Origin: Anaerolineae bacterium
GTDB taxonomy: Bacteria > Chloroflexota > Anaerolineae > 4572-78 > J111
NCBI GenBank assembly: GCA_023382535.1
Contig: JAHDWA010000078.1
Location: forward strand, 1-38,712
Reading direction: 5' to 3'
DNA: 38,712 nucleotides
Shown: positions 1-8,693 of the stretch, piece by piece
Position numbering within the stretch: the stretch's first letter is position 1
Layout: every line of letters begins with the position of its first letter
Notes under the pieces: model-generated
Seen by the model: the letters and a program-made list of their open reading frames with translations, nothing else
The model's database searches: none
Told to the model about the DNA's origin: nothing
Program-made: the position numbers and the translations under genes

Positions 1-39
1 CATCCTGGCCTATCGTTTTGGTGGAGTCAAACTTGGCTC

Positions 40-70
40 TTGAACCAGCATCGTTCAGATTGGGTATAAT
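40..70 (+). promoter_or_regulatory. candidate promoter of the catabolic operon
   Basis: A perfect -10 hexamer TATAAT lies at 65-70, with a weak -35-like TTGAAC at 40-45 (19-bp spacer). It is about 80 bases ahead of the first gene and no other gene start lies between. The operon could instead begin upstream of the window. Confidence 0.4.
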
Positions 71-148
71 TGCCACCCATCCCCCGGATATTCAGCAGAC
101 GAAGCAGCCAATTTTACCAGCAGCCGTGACGTCTGAAAGGAATGAAAT

Positions 149-1471
149 ATGGACAGCGTAGCTATTACGTTACCTGGCTCGGGGATGAAATATCAATTCC
201 GTGTGCCGGCCCGCAACCTGGGAGAGGTTCTTTCACCGGCAGCGGTGCCGGCGCCAGCGGATTCCCAAACCCTGGTTAAACGTGCCTTGACCGAGCCGGT
301 TGGCTGTGTGCCCCTCGCGGAGATGATCAAACCAGGGCAAAGGCTTCTGATTGTGGTGGACGATATCACCCGGACGACCCCAACCCGTGAGCTTATCCCG
401 GTTTTGCTCGACTATCTGGCTGAACTCGGCTGTCGAGCCGAGAATATTACTTTTGGCCTGGCCCTGGGAGCGCACCGGCCGATGACCGAGGCTGAAATCG
501 AGTGGAAATTGGGCCGAGATGTCGCCCGGCGTTTCCCCGTGATTAATACCCCGGCTCAGCACCAGGATGTCTTTGTTGATACCCAACAATCTTGGGCGGG
601 CGTGCCGATTGAAGTCCACCGGGCTGTCATTGAGGCCGATATCGTGATAGGGGTGGGCAGTGTGGTGCCTCATGCCGATGTGGGCTGGTCCGGGGGAGCC
701 AAAATCATCCTGCCAGGGATGTGCAGCGAACGCACGGTCAATGAGAACCATTTCCTGGCGGCGGCTTTTCCCGAAAATATGCTGGGGCGTGAGACGACGC
801 CTATCCGGGAAAATATGGAAGCCGTGGTGGAGCTTATCGGCCTGGATTATATCCTGAACGTCGTCATGACGCCCGCCGGGGACATCACTGCCGTCATGGG
901 GGGGCATTTTGTCGCAGCCCAACGTGCTGCCGTTCGCGCCGCTAGAGCTATCTTCAGTGTACCCTTCAAGGAACGCTACGAGATTGTTGTGGCTAACGCC
1001 TATCCCAAAGATATTGATTTCTGGCAGTCGAGCATGGCTGTCTGGGCCGGAGAGTTAATGGTTAAACCCGGTGGAGTGATTATTCTCAATGCCCCCTGCC
1101 GTGAGGGAGTGGGACCTCATCCCGAGTTCTTATGGCTTATGGGGCTGAAAGCCGAGGAAGTGATTGACGCGGTTAACAGCGGTCAACTAACCGATAAAAG
1201 TATGGCCGCCGAAGTGTTGCAGATGGCCCGGATGTTGCAGCATATGCGCTTGACCCTTGTGACAACAGGTTTGAATGAAGTAGAGGTCAGAGATGTTGGG
1301 TTTGGCTATTTTGCTTCCTTGCAGGAGGCTGTTGACGCCCATTTGGCGGAGGCTGGCCCAGAGGCAAGAATCGGCGTGCTGACTCACGGCGGCTATACCT
1401 ACCCGATCCAAATTAGCCCTAATGTTCCATCTGATTTTGATTATGCAAATAAGGAGAAAGCTAGTATATGA
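149..1471 (+). CDS. LarA-type nickel-dependent 2-hydroxyacid racemase/epimerase homologue (DUF2088)
   Basis: 440 aa, the usual LarA length. The lactate racemase motifs are intact and nearly co-numbered with Lactobacillus LarA: DDITRTTP (72-79), H109 in GAHRP and H175 in PHADVGWSGG (the two catalytic histidines), K185 in GGAK (site of the covalent nickel-pincer cofactor) and H201 in ENHF (nickel ligand). LarA homologues epimerise C2 of lactate and other 2-hydroxy acids, including sugar acids. Placement at the head of a sugar-type catabolic operon makes a sugar-acid substrate more likely than lactate (inference). No larB, larC or larE cofactor genes are nearby, so cofactor synthesis must be encoded elsewhere. 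AAGGAA precedes the ATG. The stop overlaps the next start by 4 bases (ATGA), so translation is coupled. Confidence 0.85.
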   Translation: MDSVAITLPGSGMKYQFRVPARNLGEVLSPAAVPAPADSQTLVKRALTEPVGCVPLAEMIKPGQRLLIVVDDITRTTPTRELIPVLLDYLAELGCRAENITFGLALGAHRPMTEAEIEWKLGRDVARRFPVINTPAQHQDVFVDTQQSWAGVPIEVHRAVIEADIVIGVGSVVPHADVGWSGGAKIILPGMCSERTVNENHFLAAAFPENMLGRETTPIRENMEAVVELIGLDYILNVVMTPAGDITAVMGGHFVAAQRAAVRAARAIFSVPFKERYEIVVANAYPKDIDFWQSSMAVWAGELMVKPGGVIILNAPCREGVGPHPEFLWLMGLKAEEVIDAVNSGQLTDKSMAAEVLQMARMLQHMRLTLVTTGLNEVEVRDVGFGYFASLQEAVDAHLAEAGPEARIGVLTHGGYTYPIQISPNVPSDFDYANKEKASI

Positions 1472-2634
1472 AATTAACCAGTGTCCGCGCTCATATCTTA
1501 AAGAACCGCCGCTTTGATAACTGGAAGAGCGAAGTCGAAGGCCGGTGGAAATTTGAAGATTTACAGGCCGACGAAGGTTACTGCCACGATTGGATTTCAT
1601 TCGACTGTCTGGCCTGGGATGAAGCCTCGCAGCGCCTCTACCTGGGCCTGACGGCGATTGATACCGACATCTTTTACGTTTACGAGCCGGCCCGGGCCAA
1701 GTTCACCTCGTTGGACTTTCCCCGGATCAGCGCCCCCTTTGATGTCAAATTTCATCGTTCGTTAGAAATAGACGCCGACGGCGCCATTTACGCCGCCACT
1801 GCCCTGCTGCACGATGGCGACCGGCAGCATGAAGCCAAAGGGGGTAAACTCCTCAAATATGATCCCCAAGCGGACACTTACGAGATTCTGGCCGTTCCTG
1901 TGCCGCCCTTTTTCATTCAATCCATTCTCCTGGACCGGCAGCGCCGCCTTATCTACGGCTTTACCTATCCGGCTGAATATTTTTTTCAATATGATCTAAC
2001 TACCAAAGAAAGTAAGACCCTGGCCTTTATTGGCAGCGGCATCATGATGAGCCAACCCCACTGCGCCGCGCTTGACCGGCGGGGGCGCTTATGGGGCACC
2101 TGGGGTGAGAGCCGGGCGTTTGAATATGCGCTAAGTTCGGTTCCGGTCCGGATTTTCTGCTATGACCCCGATCAACAGCGTTTTACCTGGTTTCAACACG
2201 GCTTCCCCAAAACAGATCCCGCCGACCCGGCCCGCATTGATCACATGTTCCTGGCCAATGACGGCTTCATCTATGCCGGAACGGTTGCCGGGGGCTTGAG
2301 CCGCCTGGACCCGGAAACTGGCCAGGTAGAATCTCTGGGCAAACCCTTTCCGGGTCAACGGCTGGCCGGTTTAGTCCAGGGGCCGGATGGATTGATCTAC
2401 GGCGCGGGCAGCGAGTGGGAAGGCCCGGACGGCGAAGGCGCAGCCCGGCTGTTCGTCTTTGATCCCGCCTCTGGCCGCCTGGAAGACCTGGGCCAGATTT
2501 ACGATGAGGCGCTCAAGGCCGGCGCGGTAAAAGTGCATATGCTCGTCGCTGCCAATGAGGGGACCTTGTACGCGGGCGAAAACGATAATATCTATCGTTC
2601 CTCCTATCTGTGGGAATGTAAAGTGACCCGGTAG
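1468..2634 (+). CDS. cytoplasmic beta-propeller protein, unknown substrate
   Basis: 388 aa without signal peptide or membrane segment. It is built from repeated blades, each ending in motifs such as DGAIYAA, RRLIYGF, GRLWGTW, DGFIYAG, DGLIYGA and EGTLYAG, followed by phrases like FDPASGRLEDLG or YDPQADTYEIL. These Y/F-DP-x-T/S motifs are typical of kelch, SMP-30-like and oligogalacturonate-lyase-like six- or seven-bladed propellers. I cannot assign it to a defined enzyme family. Candidates are a sugar lactonase, a lyase or a non-enzymatic scaffold. It is translationally coupled to the LarA-like gene, and the next gene begins 6 bases after its stop, so it belongs to the same operon. Confidence 0.7.
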   Translation: MKLTSVRAHILKNRRFDNWKSEVEGRWKFEDLQADEGYCHDWISFDCLAWDEASQRLYLGLTAIDTDIFYVYEPARAKFTSLDFPRISAPFDVKFHRSLEIDADGAIYAATALLHDGDRQHEAKGGKLLKYDPQADTYEILAVPVPPFFIQSILLDRQRRLIYGFTYPAEYFFQYDLTTKESKTLAFIGSGIMMSQPHCAALDRRGRLWGTWGESRAFEYALSSVPVRIFCYDPDQQRFTWFQHGFPKTDPADPARIDHMFLANDGFIYAGTVAGGLSRLDPETGQVESLGKPFPGQRLAGLVQGPDGLIYGAGSEWEGPDGEGAARLFVFDPASGRLEDLGQIYDEALKAGAVKVHMLVAANEGTLYAGENDNIYRSSYLWECKVTR

Positions 2635-2640
2635 AAATAG

Positions 2641-3405
2641 ATGATGACGCTCGATTTCTTTGATGCCTACTGCGCCCTGGGCCATTGGAGCGCGCCCGTC
2701 TTTAGCCAGGAATTTGCGACGGCGGCCGACTTATCTGCCGCGCTGGCCGAGGCTCACATCGGCGAAGCGCTGGTTTACAGCCCGGCGGCTTATGAGTATG
2801 ATCCCCCGACCGGCAACGTGCTGTTGCAGGCCGATATCGCCGGTCATGCCAATCTGCACCCCTGTTGGGTCTTACTCCCCCCGGCCACCGGCGAGATGCC
2901 GCCCCTGCCGCAGTTGCTTAACCTGATGCGGCAACAAAACGTGCGGGCCGTTCGCCTCTGCCCCAGTCCCGCCCGCAACAATTTCAGCCTGGCCGCCTGG
3001 TGCTCTGGCCCGCTCTTGCAAGCTCTGGCTGAAGCGGCGATCCCGCTTTTCGTGAGCATGGCCGAGGTGACATGGTCCGAGATTGCCGCCCTCCTCAGCG
3101 ACTATGAAGAGTTGCCGCTGGTTTTGACCGGCGTCACTTACCGTCTGGACCGGTACCTTTACCCCTTGTGGGCCAGGCGCCAAAATCTGTATGTCGAAAC
3201 CTCCGGCTACCAGGGCTACCGGGCAATTGAGGCCGTGGTTAAACGGTTTGGGCCGGAACGCTTGCTTTTCGGCACCAATATGCCCATCTTCAGCCCCGGC
3301 GCGGCGATAGCCGCCCTTACCTATGCCGCGATATCCGACGAAGCCAAATCATTGATTGCCGGGGGCAATCTACGCCGCTTGTTGGAGGCCGCCTATGCCG
3401 GTTGA
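2641..3405 (+). CDS. amidohydrolase-fold protein lacking metal ligands (probable pseudoenzyme)
   Basis: 254 aa, a short TIM-barrel protein of the amidohydrolase-2 (COG2159) type that aligns end to end with the protein encoded next. The metal centre is gone. The beta-1 motif is DAYCALG where the neighbour has DSHAHLG (HxH to Y10xA12), the strand that carries H145 in the neighbour has V138, the GHSGG strand reads TGVTY (H to V165), and the final GTDM is GTNM (D to N213). The fold core, the C-terminal GGNLRRLL helix and the GPERLLFGT strand are preserved, and the frame is open, so this is not simple decay. It may act as a partner of the active neighbour or as a metal-independent enzyme (inference). 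Tandem ATGs occur at 2641 and 2644. Confidence 0.75.
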   Translation: MMTLDFFDAYCALGHWSAPVFSQEFATAADLSAALAEAHIGEALVYSPAAYEYDPPTGNVLLQADIAGHANLHPCWVLLPPATGEMPPLPQLLNLMRQQNVRAVRLCPSPARNNFSLAAWCSGPLLQALAEAAIPLFVSMAEVTWSEIAALLSDYEELPLVLTGVTYRLDRYLYPLWARRQNLYVETSGYQGYRAIEAVVKRFGPERLLFGTNMPIFSPGAAIAALTYAAISDEAKSLIAGGNLRRLLEAAYAG

Positions 3406-4231
3406 CCCGCTGCGCGCAGCCGTTCTGGCGGGGCAGCCTCTGCCGGGTGAGTGGATCATTGACAGCCACGCCCACCTGGGCGTCTGGTTCAATTTTTACA
3501 TCCCGCCCTCATCCCTCGACGATTACGTGGGTTTGATGGATCGTTTGGGTATCCAGGTGAGCTGCGTGACCGGTATACCGGCTATCGGCCCTCAATCTCA
3601 CCAGGGGAATGCTCTGGTGGCGGAGGCGGTTGCGCGTTATCCCCGGCGTTTTGTGGCTTACTGCACGGTCAATCCCCATCGCCCCGAGGAAGCTAAAGAA
3701 GAGCTGGAAAACTGGCACATGCCTCTGGTGAAATTTCACCCCGCTACGCATCAATACCCGCTGGATGGACCGGGTTACGAACCTGCCCTGCGCTTCGCCG
3801 AGCGCCATCGCGCCACCATTTTGATTCACGTCTGGCAGGGCGATTATAACTGCGAACCGGAGCGCCTGGGCCGGCTGGCCGAAAAGTATCCAGCCGTGAA
3901 TTTTATCGCCGGGCACAGCGGGGGTACTGAAAAAGGCTTTCACCAGTGCGTCGAGTTAGCCTGCCGCTTTGCCAATATCTACCTGGACCCGACCGGTTCC
4001 CAGGTTTACGCCGGCAGCGTCGAAACTCTAGCCGCCGGTCCGGGACCGGATCGAGTCTTGCTGGGTACGGACATGGGCTTTTTGGACCCCCGGCCTCAAA
4101 TAGGCCGGATTGTTTTCGCCCGCTTACCGGAGCCGGTTCGAGGCCAGATCCTGGGTCAGAATATGCGCCGGCTGCTGCTGCAAGCCAGGCTTTTGCCCGG
4201 CCCGATGCGGGATTGGCTGGAAAAGGAGTAG
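3395..4231 (+). CDS. metal-dependent amidohydrolase (COG2159 type)
   Basis: 278 aa TIM-barrel hydrolase or decarboxylase. The full metal set is visible: D23-S-H25-A-H27 on strand 1, K113 in VKFHP, H145 in ILIHVWQGD, H174 in IAGHSGG and D226 in LLGTDMG. The family hydrolyses C-O or C-N bonds or decarboxylates; lactonases of sugar acids are one common role, which would suit this operon (inference). The frame opens earlier at 3356, but ATG 3395 has GGAGG at 3384-3388 with 6-base spacing, so I place the start there. It then overlaps the preceding gene by 11 bases. The pairing with a metal-less paralogue is notable. Confidence 0.85.
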   Translation: MPVDPLRAAVLAGQPLPGEWIIDSHAHLGVWFNFYIPPSSLDDYVGLMDRLGIQVSCVTGIPAIGPQSHQGNALVAEAVARYPRRFVAYCTVNPHRPEEAKEELENWHMPLVKFHPATHQYPLDGPGYEPALRFAERHRATILIHVWQGDYNCEPERLGRLAEKYPAVNFIAGHSGGTEKGFHQCVELACRFANIYLDPTGSQVYAGSVETLAAGPGPDRVLLGTDMGFLDPRPQIGRIVFARLPEPVRGQILGQNMRRLLLQARLLPGPMRDWLEKE

Positions 4232-4241
4232 CGATTAGGAT

Positions 4242-5570
4242 ATGAGTGTAGCCAGAGCCGGTTGGGCGGAAGGAGAAATTACCCCGCCCCTGGGGCTGCC
4301 CATGGGCGGCCGGGGGCCGCGTTTTGCGCCGGGTGCTGCCGTTTTGGATCCTCTGCTGGCGCAGGCGCTGGCCCTGGAAGACGCCGGCGGGAACCGCAGC
4401 CTGTGGGTTTCGCTGGACCAAGATGGTTTAGCGCGAGAGCGAGTGGTCAAGCTTCGGCACGACTTGGCCGCGCTGACCGGCATACCTTATGAAGCGGTCA
4501 TCATCAACTGCTCGCACACCCACAGTGGGCCAATGGGTAATTTTAGCATGCTGGCGACCCTCTTGCCCCCGCCGGAACCGTTAGTGGCTTACGAAAACGA
4601 GCGGGATCAGTATATGCTGCGCCTCGGCTGGGAAGCGGTTGAGAAACTCCAGCCAGTCAGGATAGCATGGCACTTGGGGCAGTCGCATATCGGCATCAAC
4701 CGGCGCAAACGCGATGCTGCCGGAGAGACGGTCATGGCCCCCAATCCAGAAGGCAGCTATAATCCCGATCTATGGGTGCTTTACCTGGCAGCCGTCAGCG
4801 GGGACGACTCCTGTATCCTGTTCAGCTATGGCTGCCACCCGGTCATTGTATACAAATTCTGTTGGGATGGCCTCTCGGCAGATTACCCGGGGGTCTGCCG
4901 CCGCCGGCTCAAACAAAGCCTGGGGCAGCGAGTTCACTGCCAGTTTATCCAGGGCCTGGCCGGCGATGTACGCCCCCGAATCTTGGCCGATCCAGATAGG
5001 GTCAATTTTCGCGACTCCAATCCGGCAGATGTGGAACAGGTCGGCGCGCAGTTGGCCGAGGATGTGCTGAATACGCTGGGAACGGAAGGAGAGATCCTTG
5101 ATCTCACTCTTAGGGCTGCATCCGGCTGGTTTCAAGCCAAACGAGATCCCCAGCGAATACCGCCGCTCAACTATTGGGAAACCCTGGCCCGGCAGGAAGA
5201 TGAGCTAACCCGGAACTTTGGACAGTATTGGCTCCAGCATCTGCAAGCCGGTCTGCCGACCGTGCGGACGGTACCGTGGGAGATTGGGCTAATCCGGCTG
5301 ACGCCCCAGCATCGTATTGCCTGGTTTGCCGGTGAGCCGCTGGCCGCATGGTTGAGCCAGCTACGTAACTGGTTGAATGGGGCGAACCTGATTGCCTGGG
5401 GTTACTGTCAGGATACTAGTGGCTATCTGCCAACGGATGAACAGCTCGCCGCCGGAGGATATGAAGTGGTTGAGTCGGCGCAGTTGTTCAAAACGGGTCC
5501 AGGGCCATTTGCGCTGGGTCTCGACCAGGCTGCAAAACAAAGTTTTCAGGCTCTGGCCAACTTTATCTGA
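4242..5570 (+). CDS. neutral/alkaline ceramidase-fold hydrolase
   Basis: 442 aa. The N-terminus (GWAEGEITPP.G.PMGG) and the metal-binding NCSHTHSGP motif (89-97, H92 and H94) plus GCHP (H199) are hallmarks of the neutral/alkaline non-lysosomal ceramidase N-terminal domain family. True ceramidases carry a serine in a GDVSPN-type motif; here it reads GDVRPR (241-246), with arginine at that place. The protein also lacks a signal peptide and the C-terminal Ig-like domain of secreted ceramidases. It is therefore unlikely to be a lipid ceramidase. Such proteins are common in sugar and cyclitol catabolic clusters of Chloroflexota and Planctomycetes, where their substrate is unknown. It lies 10 bases after the amidohydrolase gene in the same operon. 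Confidence 0.8.
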   Translation: MSVARAGWAEGEITPPLGLPMGGRGPRFAPGAAVLDPLLAQALALEDAGGNRSLWVSLDQDGLARERVVKLRHDLAALTGIPYEAVIINCSHTHSGPMGNFSMLATLLPPPEPLVAYENERDQYMLRLGWEAVEKLQPVRIAWHLGQSHIGINRRKRDAAGETVMAPNPEGSYNPDLWVLYLAAVSGDDSCILFSYGCHPVIVYKFCWDGLSADYPGVCRRRLKQSLGQRVHCQFIQGLAGDVRPRILADPDRVNFRDSNPADVEQVGAQLAEDVLNTLGTEGEILDLTLRAASGWFQAKRDPQRIPPLNYWETLARQEDELTRNFGQYWLQHLQAGLPTVRTVPWEIGLIRLTPQHRIAWFAGEPLAAWLSQLRNWLNGANLIAWGYCQDTSGYLPTDEQLAAGGYEVVESAQLFKTGPGPFALGLDQAAKQSFQALANFI

Positions 5571-5607
5571 AAGATTACCAGAACATAAAGGTTAAAGGGA
5601 ATAGGCA

Positions 5608-6816
5608 ATGACAGAAAAACTCGCGATTGAAGGCGGAGTGCCGGTCCGGCAGAATCCTTTTCCTCGCTGGCCCATTTGGGATGAAAAAGAGGAGAAATTG
5701 TTGTTAGAAGTTCTCCACTCCGGCGATTGGGGTATGCTGTCCGGAACCAAGGTTCAGGCTTTTGAACAGGCTTTTGCTGCTTATCAACACGCCAGACACG
5801 GCATCTGTGTGGTCAACGGCACGGCTGCCCTCGAGATTGCCTTAAGAGCTGTAGGTGTTGGTCCAGGGGATGAGGTAATTACCACACCTTACACTTTTAT
5901 TGCCACGGTTAATGCGATTATTACGGTTGGGGCGTTACCCATTTTCGTTGATATTGATCCCGAAACCGCAGCGATGGCTATTGACCGGATTGAAGAGGCA
6001 ATAACGGCTAAAACCAAAGCGATTATGCCGGTGCATATCGCCGGGCAGCCGGCTGATATGGATGGTATTTTGGCTATCGCCCAAAAGCACCAACTGCGGG
6101 TTGTCGAAGATGCCTGCCAGGCTTGGGGCGCAGAATGGCGGGGGCAGCGCGTCGGGGCGTTGGGTGAACTGGGCACGTTCAGTTTTCAGGCGAGCAAAAA
6201 TATTACCGCCGGTGAAGGGGGCATCCTTGTGACCAATGACGACTACCTGGCCGACCTGTGCTGGTCGCTGCATAATGTGGGCCGGCGCAAAGGCGGTTTA
6301 TGGTACGAGCACGTGCGGCAGGGGGGAAACTACCGCATGACCGAGTGGCAAGGCGCGATTTTGCTGGCCCAGTTGGAACGGGCTGACGAATTGGCCCGGC
6401 GACGGCACGAAAATGCTTTGCAACTGGACGAGACCCTCCGGTCAATCCCTGGAATTGATCCGCTCAGGGTTGACCCCAGGGTTACCCGCCATGCCTGGCA
6501 CCTCTTTGTATTTCGCTACAAACGAGAGGTGTTTGGCGGGCTATCCCGGCAGGATTTTATTGCCGCCTTGCAGGCTGAGGGTGTTCCTTGCACTCCGGGC
6601 TACGTCCCGCTGAATGAGTCGCCGGCGCTCCAGGACGGATTGAGGAAATTGCAGGCCTTTCATAAAGATATTTCTCCCCCGCCTGCCTGCCCTGTCGCCA
6701 GACGGTTGAGTCAGGAGGAAGCCGTTTGGCTGCCCCAGAATTTGCTGCTTGGCGGCGAGAAAGAGATTAATGATATTGTTGAGGCAATCGCCAAAATCAA
6801 GCACTGGCACAAATAA
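5608..6816 (+). CDS. DegT/DnrJ/EryC1/StrS-type PLP aminotransferase
   Basis: 402 aa, standard length. Visible fold-type I motifs: NGTAALEIALRA (70-81), DEVITTPYTFIAT (88-100), PVHIAGQPADMD (141-152), EDACQAWGAE (167-176) and the PLP-binding lysine K197 in FSFQASKNITAGEGG. The family transaminates keto sugars and keto-cyclitols, or runs in reverse on amino-cyclitols such as scyllo-inosamine. With a Gfo/Idh dehydrogenase and an SDR immediately downstream, oxidation of a sugar or cyclitol followed by transamination (or removal of an amino group) is a reasonable pathway guess. AGGGA precedes ATG 5608. The gene sits 37 bases after the ceramidase-like gene and 14 before the next. Confidence 0.9.
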   Translation: MTEKLAIEGGVPVRQNPFPRWPIWDEKEEKLLLEVLHSGDWGMLSGTKVQAFEQAFAAYQHARHGICVVNGTAALEIALRAVGVGPGDEVITTPYTFIATVNAIITVGALPIFVDIDPETAAMAIDRIEEAITAKTKAIMPVHIAGQPADMDGILAIAQKHQLRVVEDACQAWGAEWRGQRVGALGELGTFSFQASKNITAGEGGILVTNDDYLADLCWSLHNVGRRKGGLWYEHVRQGGNYRMTEWQGAILLAQLERADELARRRHENALQLDETLRSIPGIDPLRVDPRVTRHAWHLFVFRYKREVFGGLSRQDFIAALQAEGVPCTPGYVPLNESPALQDGLRKLQAFHKDISPPPACPVARRLSQEEAVWLPQNLLLGGEKEINDIVEAIAKIKHWHK

Positions 6817-6830
6817 CCGGAGAGAGGCAG

Positions 6831-7862
6831 ATGTTGCGTTTTTGTATCATTGGCGCAGGTTTTATTGGCGGCGTCCACGCCCAGGCGCTGGCAGCTATTC
6901 CGGAGGCGAAGTTAACCGTCGTCTGTAGCCGGAACGAAGAAAAGGCCCGCGCTCTGGCGCAGCCAGCCGGGGCAGTTTGGGTTAATGATTATCGTCAGGC
7001 CGTAGCCCGTTCTGATGTGGATGTCGTTTGCATCTGTACCCCAAGCGGCGCTCATGCCGAGATGGCCGAGGCCGCCGCCGCGGCGGGTAAACATGTTGTC
7101 GTCGAAAAACCAATCGAGGTGACCTTAGAGCGAGTAGATCGTATGCTTGAGGCCGCCGAAAAAGCGGGGGTAAAACTGACCTGCATTTTTCCCCTGCGAT
7201 TTATGCAGGGGCCAGCCCTGGCCAGGCAGGCGCTCGCGGCTGGCCGCTTGGGCCGGCTCACTTTGGCGGATGCTTATATTAAATGGTATCGCCCCCAGTC
7301 CTACTACGATACCAGCGACTGGAAAGGAACCTGGGCCTTAGATGGCGGGGGGGCGCTGATGAACCAGGGAATCCACCACATTGATCTGCTCAATTATTTG
7401 GCCGGACCGGTCATCAGTATCGTCGCCCGGACCGCTACCCTGGCTCACCGCATGGAAACGGAGGATACGGCTGTGGCCCTATTGACCTTTGCCAATGGCG
7501 CTTTGGGAGCCATCGAGGGCAGTACGGCAAGCTGGCCCGGCGATAGTGGCCGGTTGGAACTACACGGCGACGAGGGAACCATTGTTTTGGAGGACGGGCG
7601 AATTGTGAGATGGAAGCTGAATGATGCGACGTCGGATGAGGAGGAGCAGATGTTAGCCCTGGAAAGCAAGCAAGGTGGCGGCGCTGCGGCGGCCACCGCC
7701 ATTGGTTACGAACTCCATCGCCGTCAACTTGCCGATATGATCGAGGCCATCCTCACTAACCGCGCACCGGCGGTTACAGGCGCCGAGGCGCGCCGCTCCG
7801 TCGTGATCATCCGGGCTATTTATGAATCTCACCGTCAAAGAAAATGGATCGAACTGGGCTGA
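6831..7862 (+). CDS. Gfo/Idh/MocA-family NAD(P)-dependent dehydrogenase
   Basis: 343 aa. The N-terminal Rossmann motif IIGAGFIGGVHAQAL (6-20), CTPSGAHAEMAEAA (69-82) and the EKP motif (92-94, lysine in the active site) are clear. The C-terminal domain has GGGALMNQGIHHIDLLNYLAG, which supplies the catalytic histidine/aspartate. Family members oxidise sugars, inositols or amino-cyclitols to ketones, or open N-glycosidic bonds. GGAGAGAGG lies just before ATG 6831. Pairing with the preceding DegT aminotransferase is a recurrent arrangement in amino-sugar and aminocyclitol pathways. The exact substrate cannot be read from sequence. Confidence 0.9.
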   Translation: MLRFCIIGAGFIGGVHAQALAAIPEAKLTVVCSRNEEKARALAQPAGAVWVNDYRQAVARSDVDVVCICTPSGAHAEMAEAAAAAGKHVVVEKPIEVTLERVDRMLEAAEKAGVKLTCIFPLRFMQGPALARQALAAGRLGRLTLADAYIKWYRPQSYYDTSDWKGTWALDGGGALMNQGIHHIDLLNYLAGPVISIVARTATLAHRMETEDTAVALLTFANGALGAIEGSTASWPGDSGRLELHGDEGTIVLEDGRIVRWKLNDATSDEEEQMLALESKQGGGAAAATAIGYELHRRQLADMIEAILTNRAPAVTGAEARRSVVIIRAIYESHRQRKWIELG

Positions 7863-7905
7863 GACCTTGACGGCCAATATAGTTATGCTTGAGCGGGAGT
7901 GAGTA

Positions 7906-8667
7906 ATGACCGGCAATCCTTTTCGTTTGGAGAATCAATGGGCCCTGGTCACCGGCGGCGGCAGCGGGTTAGGTCTGGCTACCTGCCAGGCGCTGGTGGA
8001 AGCCGGTGCGCAGGTGATTCTGACCGGGCGGCGGGTCGAGCCGCTCCAGCAAGCCTGCGCTCAACTTGGCCCGGCGGCTCATTATCTGCGCCACGACGTA
8101 ACTGATTTGGCGTCCACGCCCGCCTTGATTGAACAGATCGAGCAGCAGTTCGGGCCTCTCGATATTCTGATCAACAATGCCGGGATTATTTCTAAAAAAC
8201 CAGCCATTGAAACAAACGATGTGGAACTGGCCCAGATCATGCAAACTCATCTGTTTGGCTCTTTTGCCTTGAGTCGAGAGTGCGGCCGCCGCATGCTGGA
8301 GCGCCAGCGCGGCTCGATTATTATGATTCTCTCGATGGCGGCTCTGTTCGGGATTCCCCAGATTTCCCCCTACACCGCAGCCAAGAGTGCCCTGCTGGGA
8401 TTAACCCGTGCCCTGGCGGTCGAACTATCACCCCATGGGGTTCGGGTGAATGCAGTCGCCCCTGGCTGGATCGAAACCGACATGACCCGCCGAGCCTTTG
8501 AAAGCGACCCGGCCAGAAAAGCGAAAGCACTGAGCCGCACCCCGCTGGGCCGGATGGGCGAACCCCTTGACATTGGCTATGCCATCGTCTATTTATGCTC
8601 GCCTGCTGCCAAGTTTGTCACCGGCGTGGTGCTGCCGGTTGACGGCGGGGCCAGTATCGGTTTTTAA
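7906..8667 (+). CDS. classical short-chain dehydrogenase/reductase (SDR)
   Basis: 253 aa, the classical SDR length. Cofactor motif TGGGSGLG (16-23), NNAG (90-93), catalytic S143, Y156 and K160 (YxxxK), then PGWIETDM and the C-terminal SPAAKFVTGVVLPVDGGASIGF signature of sugar-acid and gluconate-type SDRs (gluconate 5-dehydrogenase, 2-keto-3-deoxygluconate oxidoreductase and relatives). It is therefore likely to oxidise or reduce a sugar-derived hydroxyl in the operon pathway (inference). GGAG precedes ATG 7906. The gene follows the Gfo/Idh gene by 43 bases. Confidence 0.88.
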   Translation: MTGNPFRLENQWALVTGGGSGLGLATCQALVEAGAQVILTGRRVEPLQQACAQLGPAAHYLRHDVTDLASTPALIEQIEQQFGPLDILINNAGIISKKPAIETNDVELAQIMQTHLFGSFALSRECGRRMLERQRGSIIMILSMAALFGIPQISPYTAAKSALLGLTRALAVELSPHGVRVNAVAPGWIETDMTRRAFESDPARKAKALSRTPLGRMGEPLDIGYAIVYLCSPAAKFVTGVVLPVDGGASIGF

Positions 8668-8693
8668 TATTACCCTATCCTAAGGAAGGAAAC

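Noticed and set aside
233..922. A 229-codon open frame on the minus strand
   Set aside because: Opposite the LarA-like gene, whose active-site motifs are intact; the shadow protein is rich in H, R and P and matches no family.
4242..5570. Naming the ceramidase-fold protein as a true ceramidase
   Set aside because: The serine of the GDVSPN-type motif is replaced by Arg, and signal peptide and C-terminal domain are missing.
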